From Moritella sp. PE36 (lineage in GTDB: Bacteria > Pseudomonadota > Gammaproteobacteria > Enterobacterales > Moritellaceae), in contig NZ_ABCQ01000012.1 in the NCBI RefSeq assembly GCF_000170855.1, positions 1-64,000 of the forward strand: 64,000 nucleotides of DNA. Reading direction: 5' to 3'. This document shows positions 37,935 to 47,505 of the stretch, one piece after another. Position 1 is the first letter of the stretch. The number at the start of each line of letters is the position of its first letter. Both the position numbers and the translations under genes were made by a program. Under the pieces are notes generated by a model. It searched no databases. It was given only the letters and a program-made list of their open reading frames with translations, and was not told the DNA's origin.

Positions 37935-38120
37935 TCATCTGTGATGTGCATTTAATTAAACGTAAATTAAACTAATTCTCTTAAAACTAAAGCATTAGAA
38001 AACACTTATCCGCTTAGTCAATCCGTACCTTAATATGTTGATTTTTGTCACACTTCATATGTACTCAATACCCGCTATGGTAGGGTTAAATTGTGTCTGA
38101 ACAATAATGTAAACAGGTTG

Positions 38121-38148
38121 GGTATGTAGTATTAGCATACTAAATACC
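38121..38148. promoter_or_regulatory. 28-bp palindrome upstream of the polysaccharide export operon
   Basis: GGTAT-g-TAGTAT-TAGC-ATACTA-a-ATACC pairs at 11 of 12 arm positions around a TAGC spacer, about 170 bp upstream of the beta-barrel gene. It is not followed by a T-run. A dimeric regulator site is the likely role. Confidence 0.5.
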
Positions 38149-38316
38149 ATTTCAATATTATCTGATTAGTATAATTAACCGTGTTGTTTTGTTGTTTAAC
38201 ATTAAGAAAGAGTTGTTGTTAATTAAAGGATGTAATTACTTTTTAGCTCATTCATCGTTAATAAATTTTATTTATCAGTAGCATTTCAACTCACAATTAA
38301 GGGATTAAATTTAATT

Positions 38317-39540
38317 ATGACTAAGTTCAACCACACCGTGTTAAGCGCTAAAAAAAGTGTTTTAGCGACGGCTTTGCTTGCAATATTTAGCCTGCCAACT
38401 GTTGCAGCACCTGACAACAGTACTGACACATACACGACTAAATCTGGTGCTCAAGTCACACCGTCACTAAGTATAGACGCTAAATACGATGATAACATTT
38501 ATAACCAAACGAATAATGAAACAAGTAGTGCGGTATTAATTGTAGCGCCAGCGGTTAACTTTACCATTGATAATGGTATTAACACCCTCTCGTTTGATGT
38601 TGGCCTGAACTCTGGCACTTACGCAGAAAATTCGGATGATAACTATGTTGATGGTAACTTGGGTGTTGCTGTGCATATTGAAACCGGTAAATCACACCGT
38701 TTTGATTTTACTACGTCGATAGCGAGTATTTCAGAGCAACGTGGCTCGGGATTAAGTGAAGGTGCTTTTGATCCGAATGCTGATTTGATCCGTTATTCAG
38801 ACCTGTTATTAACCGCGACCTATGAATATGGTATGCGCAGCACGCAGGCACGTATCGCATTTACCACTGAAGCGGGTACTACAGATTATAGCAACAACAA
38901 TGTGTTTGCTACCGCTGACAGCAACGTATCAAACAACTTATTGGGTACCACGTTTTATTACAATACCAACGCATTTACCGAAGTATCGCTGACCCTAAAC
39001 GGTGATTACATTCGTTATGATACCGCATCACTAAAAGATTCTGATGTTTATAACGCGCTGCTGGGTTTGAAGTGGCAGAGTTCGTCAGTCATTACTCTTG
39101 ATGGTAAGTTAGGTTTTGAATTTAAACAATTTGAGAACACTGCGGTTGATGATTTTGATGGCTTAACTTGGGATATCGGTGCTAAGTGGCAACCGCTACG
39201 TTATACCTCTTTCTACCTTTCAACGACACAGGCTTCACAAGACCCTGATTCTGCAGATGGCTCTTATTTAGTCGAGCGTGATGTTGATCTATCTTGGGTT
39301 CACGCCTGGAGCTCAAAAGTTGATACCTCACTGGCTGTGACTTATCAACAAGACGAATATGAAAATGAAGCGAATAACCGTCTAGATGAATATCTGAAAT
39401 ATACCGCGGCTGTTGATTACTCATTAACGCAATGGTTAGACGCGTCGCTGTATGCTGAAATGATCAATAACGATTCTAACCAGCAAAACATTTCTTATGA
39501 CAAATTTGTCGCCGGTTTAAACCTTACATTTACCCTATAA
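38317..39540 (+). CDS. Outer-membrane beta-barrel protein of the polysaccharide locus
   Basis: The 407-residue protein has a signal peptide (SVLATALLAIFSLPTVAA) and then alternating short amphipathic strands over its whole length, such as KTDYS-like and TLSFDVGLNSGTYAE pieces, ending in NLTFTL with a terminal hydrophobic residue, as outer-membrane barrels do. The size fits about 16-18 strands. Similar proteins are encoded at the start of exopolysaccharide export operons in Vibrio and other marine bacteria. It is followed by a short Wza-like protein and a Wzc kinase, so it may form or line the outer-membrane exit. The role is inferred from context. Confidence 0.8.
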   Translation: MTKFNHTVLSAKKSVLATALLAIFSLPTVAAPDNSTDTYTTKSGAQVTPSLSIDAKYDDNIYNQTNNETSSAVLIVAPAVNFTIDNGINTLSFDVGLNSGTYAENSDDNYVDGNLGVAVHIETGKSHRFDFTTSIASISEQRGSGLSEGAFDPNADLIRYSDLLLTATYEYGMRSTQARIAFTTEAGTTDYSNNNVFATADSNVSNNLLGTTFYYNTNAFTEVSLTLNGDYIRYDTASLKDSDVYNALLGLKWQSSSVITLDGKLGFEFKQFENTAVDDFDGLTWDIGAKWQPLRYTSFYLSTTQASQDPDSADGSYLVERDVDLSWVHAWSSKVDTSLAVTYQQDEYENEANNRLDEYLKYTAAVDYSLTQWLDASLYAEMINNDSNQQNISYDKFVAGLNLTFTL

Positions 39541-39691
39541 CACTTTCAGCGCGATAGTGATCATTACATGATTATCATTGCGCTACCGTTGTGTTCAATA
39601 TACGGGTTGATACCGTTACAAAGATAGCACTATTGGTGCTGTCCTTGTCATCCCCCTCACGCCATTAATATAACCACATTAAAGAGTCATT

Positions 39692-40213
39692 ATGAAAAAG
39701 TTGTACTTATGCCTTGTTTTATTCGGTGCCATTTTATTTTCGTCCGTGCAGGCGGCAGATGCGTATGTGTTAGGTCCTGGCGATCAAATTGAATTTAAAG
39801 TGTATGGTCAAGACGATCTCACGGTAAATACGCTGTTAAGTAATAGTGGTTTAATTAATTACCCTTTTTTGGGGCAAATTAAAGTGACTGGTTTATCCGT
39901 TAAAAAAGTGGAGCAACTTATTTATCGTGGTTTGGTGGGGGATTATCTGGTTGAACCAAACGTATACGTGCATGTGACTCAATACCGTCCTTTTTATATT
40001 CACGGTGAAGTGAACAAGCCGGGTGGTTATTCTTATCAACCGGGTATGACTGTTAACCAAGCGATTGCGTTAGCTGGTGGGTTGACCGACCGAGCATCAG
40101 AAGAAAAAGTGTTTATTTATAAAGAAAGTGATAAGGATAAACAAATTAACGCCAGCCTGACTTATAGGGTAAATGCGGGTGACACCATTACCATTGAACA
40201 AAGGTTCTTCTAA
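39692..40213 (+). CDS. Short Wza-like polysaccharide export protein (OPX; Poly_export plus SLBB)
   Basis: The 173-residue protein has a signal peptide (LYLCLVLFGAILFSSVQA), a polysaccharide-export domain (YVLGPGDQIEFKVYGQDDL at about 25-43 and NSGLINYPFLGQIKVTGLS) and one SLBB domain (FYIHGEVNKPGGYSYQPGMT). The only Cys lies within the hydrophobic stretch and not in a lipobox, so it does not look like a lipoprotein. It lacks the extra SLBB and the C-terminal amphipathic helix by which E. coli Wza (about 379 residues) spans the outer membrane, so it would be purely periplasmic. Its stop overlaps the ATG of wzc by one base. Confidence 0.88.
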   Translation: MKKLYLCLVLFGAILFSSVQAADAYVLGPGDQIEFKVYGQDDLTVNTLLSNSGLINYPFLGQIKVTGLSVKKVEQLIYRGLVGDYLVEPNVYVHVTQYRPFYIHGEVNKPGGYSYQPGMTVNQAIALAGGLTDRASEEKVFIYKESDKDKQINASLTYRVNAGDTITIEQRFF

Positions 40214-42495
40214 TGACTGACATGACGAGTAGTAATAGCATGATAAAAAAACAGCCGATGGAAGAGGTTATCAATCTCAGTAATTATTTTAAAATTATTA
40301 ATCAGTTTAAATGGCGCATCTTTTTTCTGGCTACCGCCGTGGCCATTTTAACACTCATTATTGTTAAAAATATCACGCCGACATTCCAAGCCACCTCAAC
40401 CTTGTTGATTGAAGCTGATCAAGCCAAAGCGGTATCCTTCGAAGAGGTGATGGGTTTAGACTCGAACCGTAAAGAATATTATTTAACCCAATTTGAAATT
40501 TTAAAGTCGAACACCATTGCAGCTGCCGTTATTACTCAGCTTAACTTGCAGAATGAAGTTGAATTTCAGCCGCAAGAGGCTGAATCGGTGATGGACATGT
40601 TGCGTGAAACGCTACCTTTTTTACCAACGGATGTCGCTGAAGTATTAACAGCGCAAGAGATTGAAGAGCGTAAATTACGGGCTTTAATTAGGCAATTTAG
40701 TGAGCAGTTAACGATCCAACCGATCCGTAAAACGCAATTAGTCTCTATCTCGTTTGACAGTCAGGACCCAAGGTTAGCGGCTAAAATAGCGAATGCCGTC
40801 GGTGATGTGTATATACAGCAAGACTTGTTTGATAAAACTTTGGTGAATGAAAGTGCGTCAGGTTGGTTGCACTCACGCTTGTCAGACCTTCGGGTGACCT
40901 TAGATAAGTCAGAAGCCAAACTGCAAGCATACAGCAACAAAGAAAATCTGATTAGTCAAAGTGGCGAGGGTGTTTCTGCGTTAATTTCTAAAGAACTTGA
41001 TCAAACCTCTCAGCAATTAACGCAGGCCCGCAATGAGTATAATCAATTGCGTAGTATCGTTGCGTTAGTGAAAGAGCAAGGGACTAAAGATGTAGCGCTG
41101 TTAGAATCCATGCCTGAAATTAGCTCGCACCCGGCGATTGTGTCATTGAGAGATAATCAAATTGAAGTGGAGTTGAAAATTTCCGATCTCTCTAAAGTGT
41201 ATGGACCTAAACATCCAAAATTCAAGTCGGCACAATCAGAATGGAACACAGTAACAAAACGCATGAAATCGCAGATCCTCAAGATCGTATCAGGACTGGA
41301 TAAAAGCTTAACCACGAAAAAGCGCAACATTAACGCGTTAGAAAGTGATCTTGCGAGTATTAAAGCCAAATATCACCGTGTGGTGAGCAAAGAGAATATT
41401 TACCGTAAGCTACAACGTGAAGTAAATACCAACCGTAAGATCTTTGATACTTTCTTATCGCGCTCCAAGGAAACGGAAGTCACCAGTGATTTTAACTCGG
41501 CGGTTGCACGTTTCACTGATCGCGCCTTCGCCCCGGAACGGCCAATTAAACCGAAAAAAGCATTGATCGTGTTGTTGGCATTTGTGGCTACGTTTGGTTT
41601 AGGTATTGTTGCTGCATTTGTGTTTGAATCGCTAAACGATAACTTTAAATCGGCAAAAGACATTGAAGATAAATTATCTTTCCGCATGCTGGGGTTATTG
41701 CCGTTAGTTGAGCTTAAAAAACACCAAGACTTAGGCCTGCATCACTTCTTTACTGATACCGGTCGTCGCTTTGCTGAATCGGTGCGCACCTTACGTACCA
41801 GTTATATTTTAACGCATCATGAAGACGATAAAGTCATTGCCGTCACATCATCGGTACCCGGTGAAGGTAAATCAACGACATCGGTTAATTTAGCATTCTC
41901 ATTGGGTCAAATGGGTAATGTGTTGTTGATTGATGGCGATATGCGTAAACCGAGTATTTGTAAACGTTTTGCTATTCCAAATTATCATGCGGGTTTATCC
42001 AATATGATCGCCCAGACTGAAGTGTTGGACGACTGTTTATATCACGATGATCAATCAAATATTACCGTGATGCCGTGTGGTAATTTACCGAATAATCCAC
42101 AGGAATTGTTGGCGTCTAAGCACTTTGAACAGCTTATCACTCAGCTAAAAGCGTCTTATGATTATATTATTATTGATACGCCACCCGTCAACGCAGTCAG
42201 TGATGCGTTGATCATTGCCAAACAGGCTGATTCATTAATGTATGTGGTTAAAAGTGATGATACCCGCACCGGAGTGGTGAAGAACGGTGTTGGTCGTTTG
42301 GTTGATGCAAACATCAAAATTGCCGGTATTGTGCTAAATAAGGTAGATACCAGAGCAAGTTCAAATAGTGATTATTATTACGGTTATTACAGTGATAAAG
42401 CCTATGGCAGCGCTGTTAAGACTAACACACCAGCGAGTAATGATATTCTTACCAGCAAAGCTAATCCCGAGGATAAGTTGCAATTGTCATCATGA
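40213..42495 (+). CDS. Wzc/VpsO-type chain-length regulator and tyrosine autokinase
   Basis: This inner-membrane co-polymerase controls chain length and links synthesis to export; its kinase cycles by autophosphorylation. The 760-residue protein has an N-terminal Wzz domain with a membrane helix (IFFLATAVAILTLIIV, ~35-50), a long periplasmic coiled coil (~200-410), a second helix (ALIVLLAFVATFGLGIVAAFVF, about 455-476, in pieces), and a BY-kinase domain with Walker A SSVPGEGKSTTS near residue 547, Walker A' LLIDGDMRKP, Walker B YIIIDTPPVN and a C-terminal Tyr cluster (SDYYYGYYSDKAYG). It overlaps the wza-like gene by 1 bp and the following gene by 4 bp. Confidence 0.94.
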   Translation: MTDMTSSNSMIKKQPMEEVINLSNYFKIINQFKWRIFFLATAVAILTLIIVKNITPTFQATSTLLIEADQAKAVSFEEVMGLDSNRKEYYLTQFEILKSNTIAAAVITQLNLQNEVEFQPQEAESVMDMLRETLPFLPTDVAEVLTAQEIEERKLRALIRQFSEQLTIQPIRKTQLVSISFDSQDPRLAAKIANAVGDVYIQQDLFDKTLVNESASGWLHSRLSDLRVTLDKSEAKLQAYSNKENLISQSGEGVSALISKELDQTSQQLTQARNEYNQLRSIVALVKEQGTKDVALLESMPEISSHPAIVSLRDNQIEVELKISDLSKVYGPKHPKFKSAQSEWNTVTKRMKSQILKIVSGLDKSLTTKKRNINALESDLASIKAKYHRVVSKENIYRKLQREVNTNRKIFDTFLSRSKETEVTSDFNSAVARFTDRAFAPERPIKPKKALIVLLAFVATFGLGIVAAFVFESLNDNFKSAKDIEDKLSFRMLGLLPLVELKKHQDLGLHHFFTDTGRRFAESVRTLRTSYILTHHEDDKVIAVTSSVPGEGKSTTSVNLAFSLGQMGNVLLIDGDMRKPSICKRFAIPNYHAGLSNMIAQTEVLDDCLYHDDQSNITVMPCGNLPNNPQELLASKHFEQLITQLKASYDYIIIDTPPVNAVSDALIIAKQADSLMYVVKSDDTRTGVVKNGVGRLVDANIKIAGIVLNKVDTRASSNSDYYYGYYSDKAYGSAVKTNTPASNDILTSKANPEDKLQLSS

Positions 42496-43283
42496 TTGCG
42501 CGCAGCGAACAAGTGGCAGTTACCACAAAGAGAGCAACAGTCAGTAGGACTGCTATAAGTAATGTCGCAATAAGTAGGGCAGCAATAAAGCGTATCGCTG
42601 TACCGCGAACTATACTTGTTTTACTGTTGTTATTTGTTTGCCTATATGCGGGTTATACTGCCTTTTATAAAGGGTATGCCAATGCCTGGTACTACCAAGC
42701 TGAGTTTGCTATCAATGCTTGGGCTAAACAAGGCAAGGTAACCAGCCGGAGTGAATATGACTCGGCGTTGGCAGCGATTAATAAAGCCCATGTGCTTGAT
42801 CTGAGTTATCCGCATTATGCCCATATTAATGGCCGTATTTTGCATTGGGGCATCATCAGTGGTTTTGAAAACGAGGCTAAATACACGGCGGTAAGATCCC
42901 TCTATTTAGCTGCGGCTGCACGCCGACCAATGTGGCCTGATGTATGGATTGATCTCGCCACCACCAATAATTATCTTGATAGTTACAATATTGATACTCA
43001 GCAATACTTGGCCAATGCAATCGAAACGGGTCCTTATATTAAAGAGGTCATTTCAGGTTCTATGCAAATTTTGTTGTCGAACTGGGTGCTATTATCAGGT
43101 AAAGACAAGCAACTCATGTTTGATCAATTTGCTAAATCAGTAAAACATCCTGATTTGTTAAAAGCTAACCTGGTTTTTGCTACATCGATAGGGAAACAAA
43201 AATTGTTGTGTCTGCAGTTAAAATATAAACCTGAATACCAGACCGTAAAATCCACTTGGTCTTACAATAAATACTGTAAATAA
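42492..43283 (+). CDS. VpsP-like membrane-anchored protein of the export operon
   Basis: The 263-residue protein has one membrane helix near residue 35-57 (TILVLLLLFVCLYAGYTAFY in part) and a mostly helical periplasmic domain with TPR-like spacing (EYDSALAAINKAHVLDLSYP and YTAVRSLYLAAAARRPMWPD). It overlaps wzc by 4 bp (ATGA). Its position right after a Wzc/VpsO-type gene matches that of vpsP in the Vibrio cholerae vps-II cluster, and similar small proteins follow Wzc in other marine bacteria. The molecular function is unknown. Confidence 0.7.
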   Translation: MIARSEQVAVTTKRATVSRTAISNVAISRAAIKRIAVPRTILVLLLLFVCLYAGYTAFYKGYANAWYYQAEFAINAWAKQGKVTSRSEYDSALAAINKAHVLDLSYPHYAHINGRILHWGIISGFENEAKYTAVRSLYLAAAARRPMWPDVWIDLATTNNYLDSYNIDTQQYLANAIETGPYIKEVISGSMQILLSNWVLLSGKDKQLMFDQFAKSVKHPDLLKANLVFATSIGKQKLLCLQLKYKPEYQTVKSTWSYNKYCK

Positions 43284-43599
43284 GCTTTATTTTGCTCTCT
43301 CTTCATTGCACCTAATGGCTAAATACCAGTTATAACTATTCATATAAATAAGCTATGTTTTTGCCCCCATAAGTTTGATGAATGTTGAGTATTTATGTAA
43401 AAAGCCTTCTGCACATGCTGCTTTAATTTTAATTTTAGGTTAAAAATGTTATATTTGTGAACACTCTGCAAGAGGCTTTAACTTTATTATTGCTGGATTC
43501 ACATCAATAACCGTTGAATTCACATATCAAATTAGTAAGTTAGGGTTATATATAACAAGGATGTCCACCATGGGTGGCATAAACTAAGAGGAATGAGTC
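43284..43599. other. 316-bp gap upstream of acnB
   Basis: It is AT-rich and should hold the acnB promoter. Just before the gene are CCACCATGGGTGG, a small palindrome, and an 8-codon open frame MSTMGGIN-stop (43561-43587) ending 12 bases before the acnB start. No other feature is visible. Confidence 0.45.
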
Positions 43600-46179
43600 G
43601 TGTTAGAAGCTTATCGTAAACATGTCGAAGAACGTGCCGCTGCTGGGGTTGTACCTAAACCTCTTGATGCTGAACAAGTTGCTGGTCTAGTTGAATTGGT
43701 AAAATCACCAATCGCTGGCGAAGAAGAATTTTTGTTAGATCTTTTAACCAATCGCGTACCACCGGGTGTGGATGAAGCTGCTTATGTTAAAGCGGGCTTT
43801 TTAACGGCGATTGTTAAAGGCGAAGCGACATCACCGATCTTATCTGCAGAACGTGCTACTGAACTACTTGGTACGATGCAAGGTGGTTACAACATCGAAA
43901 CATTGGTTGAATTACTGGATGTTGATGCACTGGCTCCCATTGCTGCAAAAGCCTTATCACACACATTACTAATGTTCGATGCTTTCTATACGGTTGAAGA
44001 AAAAGCCAAAGCAGGTAATAAATTCGCACAGCAAGTGATGCAATCTTGGGCTGATGCAGAATGGTTCTTAAGTAAACCTGAAGTGGCTAAGAAACTCACT
44101 GTTACTGTATTTAAAGTACCTGGCGAAACCAATACCGATGATTTATCTCCTGCACCTGATGCATGGTCTCGCCCAGATATCCCACTGCATGCACTTGCAA
44201 TGCTTAAAAATGAGCGTGAAGGTGTTTCTGAAAATCCATTGCAAGAAATTGAAAAACTAAAAGAAAAAGGTCATCAAGTTGCTTACGTTGGTGATGTTGT
44301 TGGTACGGGTTCTTCGCGTAAATCAGCAACTAACTCTGTGTTATGGTGCATGGGTGATGATATCCCATTCGTACCGAACAAACGTGGTGGTGGTATTTGT
44401 ATTGGTTCTAAAATCGCGCCAATTTTCTTCAATACCATGGAAGATTCAGGTGCACTACCACTCGAATTTGATGTAACTAGCTTAACTACGGGCGACGTTA
44501 TCGATATCTTCCCATATGAAGGTGTGGTTAAAAATAACGAAACTGGCGCAGTGATCACTGAGTTCAAGATCAAAACTGATGTAATTCTTGATGAAGTGCG
44601 TGCTGGTGGCCGTATCCCACTGATTATTGGTCGTGGTTTAACGACGCGTGCGCGTACAGCGCTAGGCCTAGAAAATTCAACGGTATTCCGTTTACCTGCA
44701 GACGTTGCAGCTTCAAGCAAAGGTTATACCTTAGCGCAGAAGATGGTTGGTAAAGCATGTGGTGTTGCAGGCGTACGCCCTAACCAATATTGCGAACCAA
44801 AAATGACAACGGTTGGTTCTCAAGATACCACGGGTCCAATGACTCGTGATGAGCTGAAAGATTTAGCTTGTCTGGGTTTCTCTGCTGACTTAGTGATGCA
44901 GTCTTTCTGCCATACGGCGGCTTATCCAAAACCAGTGGATGTTGAAACTCACCATACACTGCCTGACTTTATCCGTAACCGTGCGGGCGTTTCGTTACGT
45001 CCAGGTGATGGTGTAATTCACTCTTGGTTAAACCGTATGTTATTACCAGATACAGTTGGTACTGGTGGTGATTCTCATACGCGTTTCCCATTAGGTATTT
45101 CTTTCCCAGCAGGTTCTGGCCTGGTTGCATTCGCAGCAGCAACTGGCGTTATGCCACTGGATATGCCTGAATCTATTTTGGTACGCTTTAAAGGTGAACT
45201 ACAACCGGGTATCACACTACGTGATCTCGTCAACGCAATCCCTTATTATGCGATTAAACAAGGTCTACTGACTGTTGAGAAAGCGGGTAAAATTAATGCG
45301 TTCTCTGGTCGTGTACTGGAAATTGAAGGTCTACCAGATCTGAAAGTTGAGCAAGCATTCGAATTATCGGATTCATCTGCGGAACGTTCTGCGGCAGGTT
45401 GTTCTATCAAGCTTAACGAAGCGCCAATCATTGAATATCTAGAGTCTAACATCGTGATGTTAAACTGGATGATTGCTGAAGGTTATGGCGATGCGAAGAC
45501 GATTGCTCGTCGTGTAACGGAAATGAAAGCCTGGATCGCTGATCCACAATTGCTTGAAGCTGACGCGGATGCAGAATACGCTGAAATCATCGAAATCGAT
45601 CTTGCCGATGTTAAAGAACCTATCCTAGCTTGTCCAAATGACCCAGATGATGTGAAACTATTATCTGCTGTTGCGGGTGTTAAAATTGACGAAGTATTCG
45701 TTGGTTCATGTATGACTAATATCGGTCATTTCCGTGCTGCGGGTAAACTATTGGAGAAATTCAATGGTACGCTACCAACACGTATGTGGGTTGTTCCACC
45801 AACGCGTATGGATGCTGCACAATTAAGTGATGAAGGTTACTACTCAATCTTCGGTAAAGCGGGCGCTCGTACCGAAATGCCTGGTTGTTCACTGTGTATG
45901 GGTAACCAAGCACGTGTAGGTGATAATACTACGGTTGTTTCTACGTCAACGCGTAACTTCCCGAACCGTTTAGGTAATGGTGCTAATGTTTACCTTAGTT
46001 CTGCTGAAGTTGCTGCTGTAGCGGCGATTAAAGGTAAGATCCCAACGGTTGCTGAGTACATGGAACTGGCGTCTGAGATTGATGCAACAGCGGCGGATAC
46101 CTACCGTTACTTAAACTTCGATCAAATCTCGTCTTATATTGAGAAAGCGAACGAAGTTATAGTTCAAGAAGCAGTTTAA
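43600..46179 (+). CDS. acnB: Bifunctional aconitate hydratase 2 / 2-methylisocitrate dehydratase
   Basis: AcnB interconverts citrate and isocitrate in the TCA cycle using a [4Fe-4S] cluster; its apo form binds mRNA in E. coli. The 859-residue protein starts with GTG and reads [20 protein letters not shown], which lines up with the E. coli AcnB N-terminus and fixes the start. The HEAT-like domain (1-155) and swivel domain precede the catalytic part. Cluster cysteines are in [18 protein letters not shown] and [16 protein letters not shown] terminator follows. lpdA is its usual upstream neighbour in many relatives; here about 25 kb separates them. Confidence 0.97.
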   Translation: MLEAYRKHVEERAAAGVVPKPLDAEQVAGLVELVKSPIAGEEEFLLDLLTNRVPPGVDEAAYVKAGFLTAIVKGEATSPILSAERATELLGTMQGGYNIETLVELLDVDALAPIAAKALSHTLLMFDAFYTVEEKAKAGNKFAQQVMQSWADAEWFLSKPEVAKKLTVTVFKVPGETNTDDLSPAPDAWSRPDIPLHALAMLKNEREGVSENPLQEIEKLKEKGHQVAYVGDVVGTGSSRKSATNSVLWCMGDDIPFVPNKRGGGICIGSKIAPIFFNTMEDSGALPLEFDVTSLTTGDVIDIFPYEGVVKNNETGAVITEFKIKTDVILDEVRAGGRIPLIIGRGLTTRARTALGLENSTVFRLPADVAASSKGYTLAQKMVGKACGVAGVRPNQYCEPKMTTVGSQDTTGPMTRDELKDLACLGFSADLVMQSFCHTAAYPKPVDVETHHTLPDFIRNRAGVSLRPGDGVIHSWLNRMLLPDTVGTGGDSHTRFPLGISFPAGSGLVAFAAATGVMPLDMPESILVRFKGELQPGITLRDLVNAIPYYAIKQGLLTVEKAGKINAFSGRVLEIEGLPDLKVEQAFELSDSSAERSAAGCSIKLNEAPIIEYLESNIVMLNWMIAEGYGDAKTIARRVTEMKAWIADPQLLEADADAEYAEIIEIDLADVKEPILACPNDPDDVKLLSAVAGVKIDEVFVGSCMTNIGHFRAAGKLLEKFNGTLPTRMWVVPPTRMDAAQLSDEGYYSIFGKAGARTEMPGCSLCMGNQARVGDNTTVVSTSTRNFPNRLGNGANVYLSSAEVAAVAAIKGKIPTVAEYMELASEIDATAADTYRYLNFDQISSYIEKANEVIVQEAV

Positions 46180-46243
46180 TTAGCTGCAGGCTGGTTAACG
46201 CTTGCTGCTTTACATAAACAAGCGGCGAACTTGCTAAGATAAT

Positions 46244-46284
46244 AAACGGCGATCTGTGGTTAACATAGATCGCCGTTTTTTTTT
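46244..46284 (+). terminator. Rho-independent terminator of acnB
   Basis: ACGGCGATCT and AGATCGCCGT form a perfect 10-bp stem with an 11-nt loop, followed by eight T. Confidence 0.92.
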
Positions 46285-46340
46285 GAATTGTGTATTAATA
46301 TAAAATAGTATCGTAAGCCATCCTAATAGGAACATATCGA

Positions 46341-47015
46341 GTGATCACACATAAATTCATTGTTGAAAATATCGCCGGTAAAGATTATTTTGTCGGAGAT
46401 ATCCACGGCGAGCTACCGCTATTAATGCGAGCTTTGACACGCTGCCGTTTTGATTTTGATAAAGACCGGTTATTTTCAGTCGGAGATATGATTGATCGCG
46501 GACCGCAATCATTGCATACATTAAACTTGCTCAATGAATCGTGGTTTTTTGCCGTCCTTGGTAACCATGAAGAGATGTTGCTTGCTGAAGATGAGCATAA
46601 GTTGACTCGTCTACATAAAAACGCCGGGGGAGAATGGTTTTATGCGCTTACTCCTGAACAGCAAACTGCTTGTAAGTTATTAATTAAACAGCATTGTAGT
46701 TATGCGCTGACCGTTAAAACGGCGCAGGGGTCTGTCGGCATTAGTCATGCGTATGCGCCCGCAGATTGGCATGTATTTTTGGAAGATAGCGGCATAGAGT
46801 CAAGTTTACTGGATGATTTAGTTTGGTCTACAGCCCCGTATGTAGCGGTTAAAAAAGGCGAGTTTAGCCGGATTGCTAATATTGATGTCACCATTCATGG
46901 CCATGTTAATTGTAGCCAGGTAGTGACCAATCAGAACCAACTTTGGATTGATACGTTAAGCAAAACCAAACGGTTAACAGTGCTTTCTGCCAAACAAATT
47001 TTCTCAGTTATTTGA
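46341..47015 (+). CDS. PrpA/PphA-like serine/threonine protein phosphatase
   Basis: The 224-residue protein is a metallophosphoesterase of the PPP type. It has all the metal motifs: GDIHGELPLL (GDxHG, near residue 18), VGDMIDRGPQSL (GDxxDRG), LGNHEEML (GNHE) and a late HGHVN. Length and sequence fit E. coli PphA/PrpA, which dephosphorylates Ser, Thr and Tyr proteins and takes part in stress signalling. The start is a GTG 14 bases after AGGAAC; an in-frame alternative is not obvious. It is monocistronic, between acnB and yacL. Confidence 0.85.
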   Translation: MITHKFIVENIAGKDYFVGDIHGELPLLMRALTRCRFDFDKDRLFSVGDMIDRGPQSLHTLNLLNESWFFAVLGNHEEMLLAEDEHKLTRLHKNAGGEWFYALTPEQQTACKLLIKQHCSYALTVKTAQGSVGISHAYAPADWHVFLEDSGIESSLLDDLVWSTAPYVAVKKGEFSRIANIDVTIHGHVNCSQVVTNQNQLWIDTLSKTKRLTVLSAKQIFSVI

Positions 47016-47127
47016 TACTACTGACGATCATCTCTCATCACTGGCTATTGCTGTTTCTGCTGTTGTTTTGCTACAATCCTCTCCCTCGAACACCTTATTA
47101 AACTATTATCTATAAGCAGGCATAACC

Positions 47128-47499
47128 GTGGATTTTGAATTTCGAAAAGATACCCTAACAGATACTTACCGCGTCATCATATCAATGGAACAGACGGCAC
47201 TAGGTAGTTGGATCCAAGGCACTTTAGGCACGGATAAAGCCACAATTGCATTGATTCAAGCTGAAATTGATTTATTAAAAGCCCGTAAAAAACAAGAGTA
47301 TCGTTTAGTCGGTGACGAGATGACATTAACCCTGACGCAAGAAGATGTCTGTGCTTGTATGAATTCGGAGTTAATGGATACAGGCGAAGAGCTAGATGAC
47401 GATATGAATTTTTATGATGCGGAAACGGTGGCTGTGTGTGGCTTGGAGGATTTTGAGATCATACTCCAAGCCTGGTTAGGCTTTTTTAGCCAGCGCTAG
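47128..47499 (+). CDS. yacL: UPF0231 family protein YacL
   Basis: The 123-residue protein begins MDFEFRKDTLTDTYRVIISM and ends with the conserved acidic segment DDDMNFYDAETVAVCGLEDF and FFSQR, matching E. coli YacL (MDYEF..., [20 protein letters not shown]). YacL has no known function. Its place after acnB is conserved, here with a phosphatase gene between them. It starts with GTG, MDFEF being one codon later than GTG as written, or the GTG itself encodes Met1. Its 3' end nearly meets the convergent channel gene. Confidence 0.93.
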   Translation: MDFEFRKDTLTDTYRVIISMEQTALGSWIQGTLGTDKATIALIQAEIDLLKARKKQEYRLVGDEMTLTLTQEDVCACMNSELMDTGEELDDDMNFYDAETVAVCGLEDFEIILQAWLGFFSQR

Positions 47500-47505
47500 T
47501 TCCAT

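Larger units (their letters stand above)
37553..38316. other. 764-bp gap: IS66 remnant and export-operon upstream region
   Basis: The left part holds the broken IS66 transposase, listed separately. The right part (37940-38316) is AT-rich, has a 28-bp palindrome and should hold the promoter of the beta-barrel/wza/wzc operon. No intact ORF is present. Confidence 0.6.
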
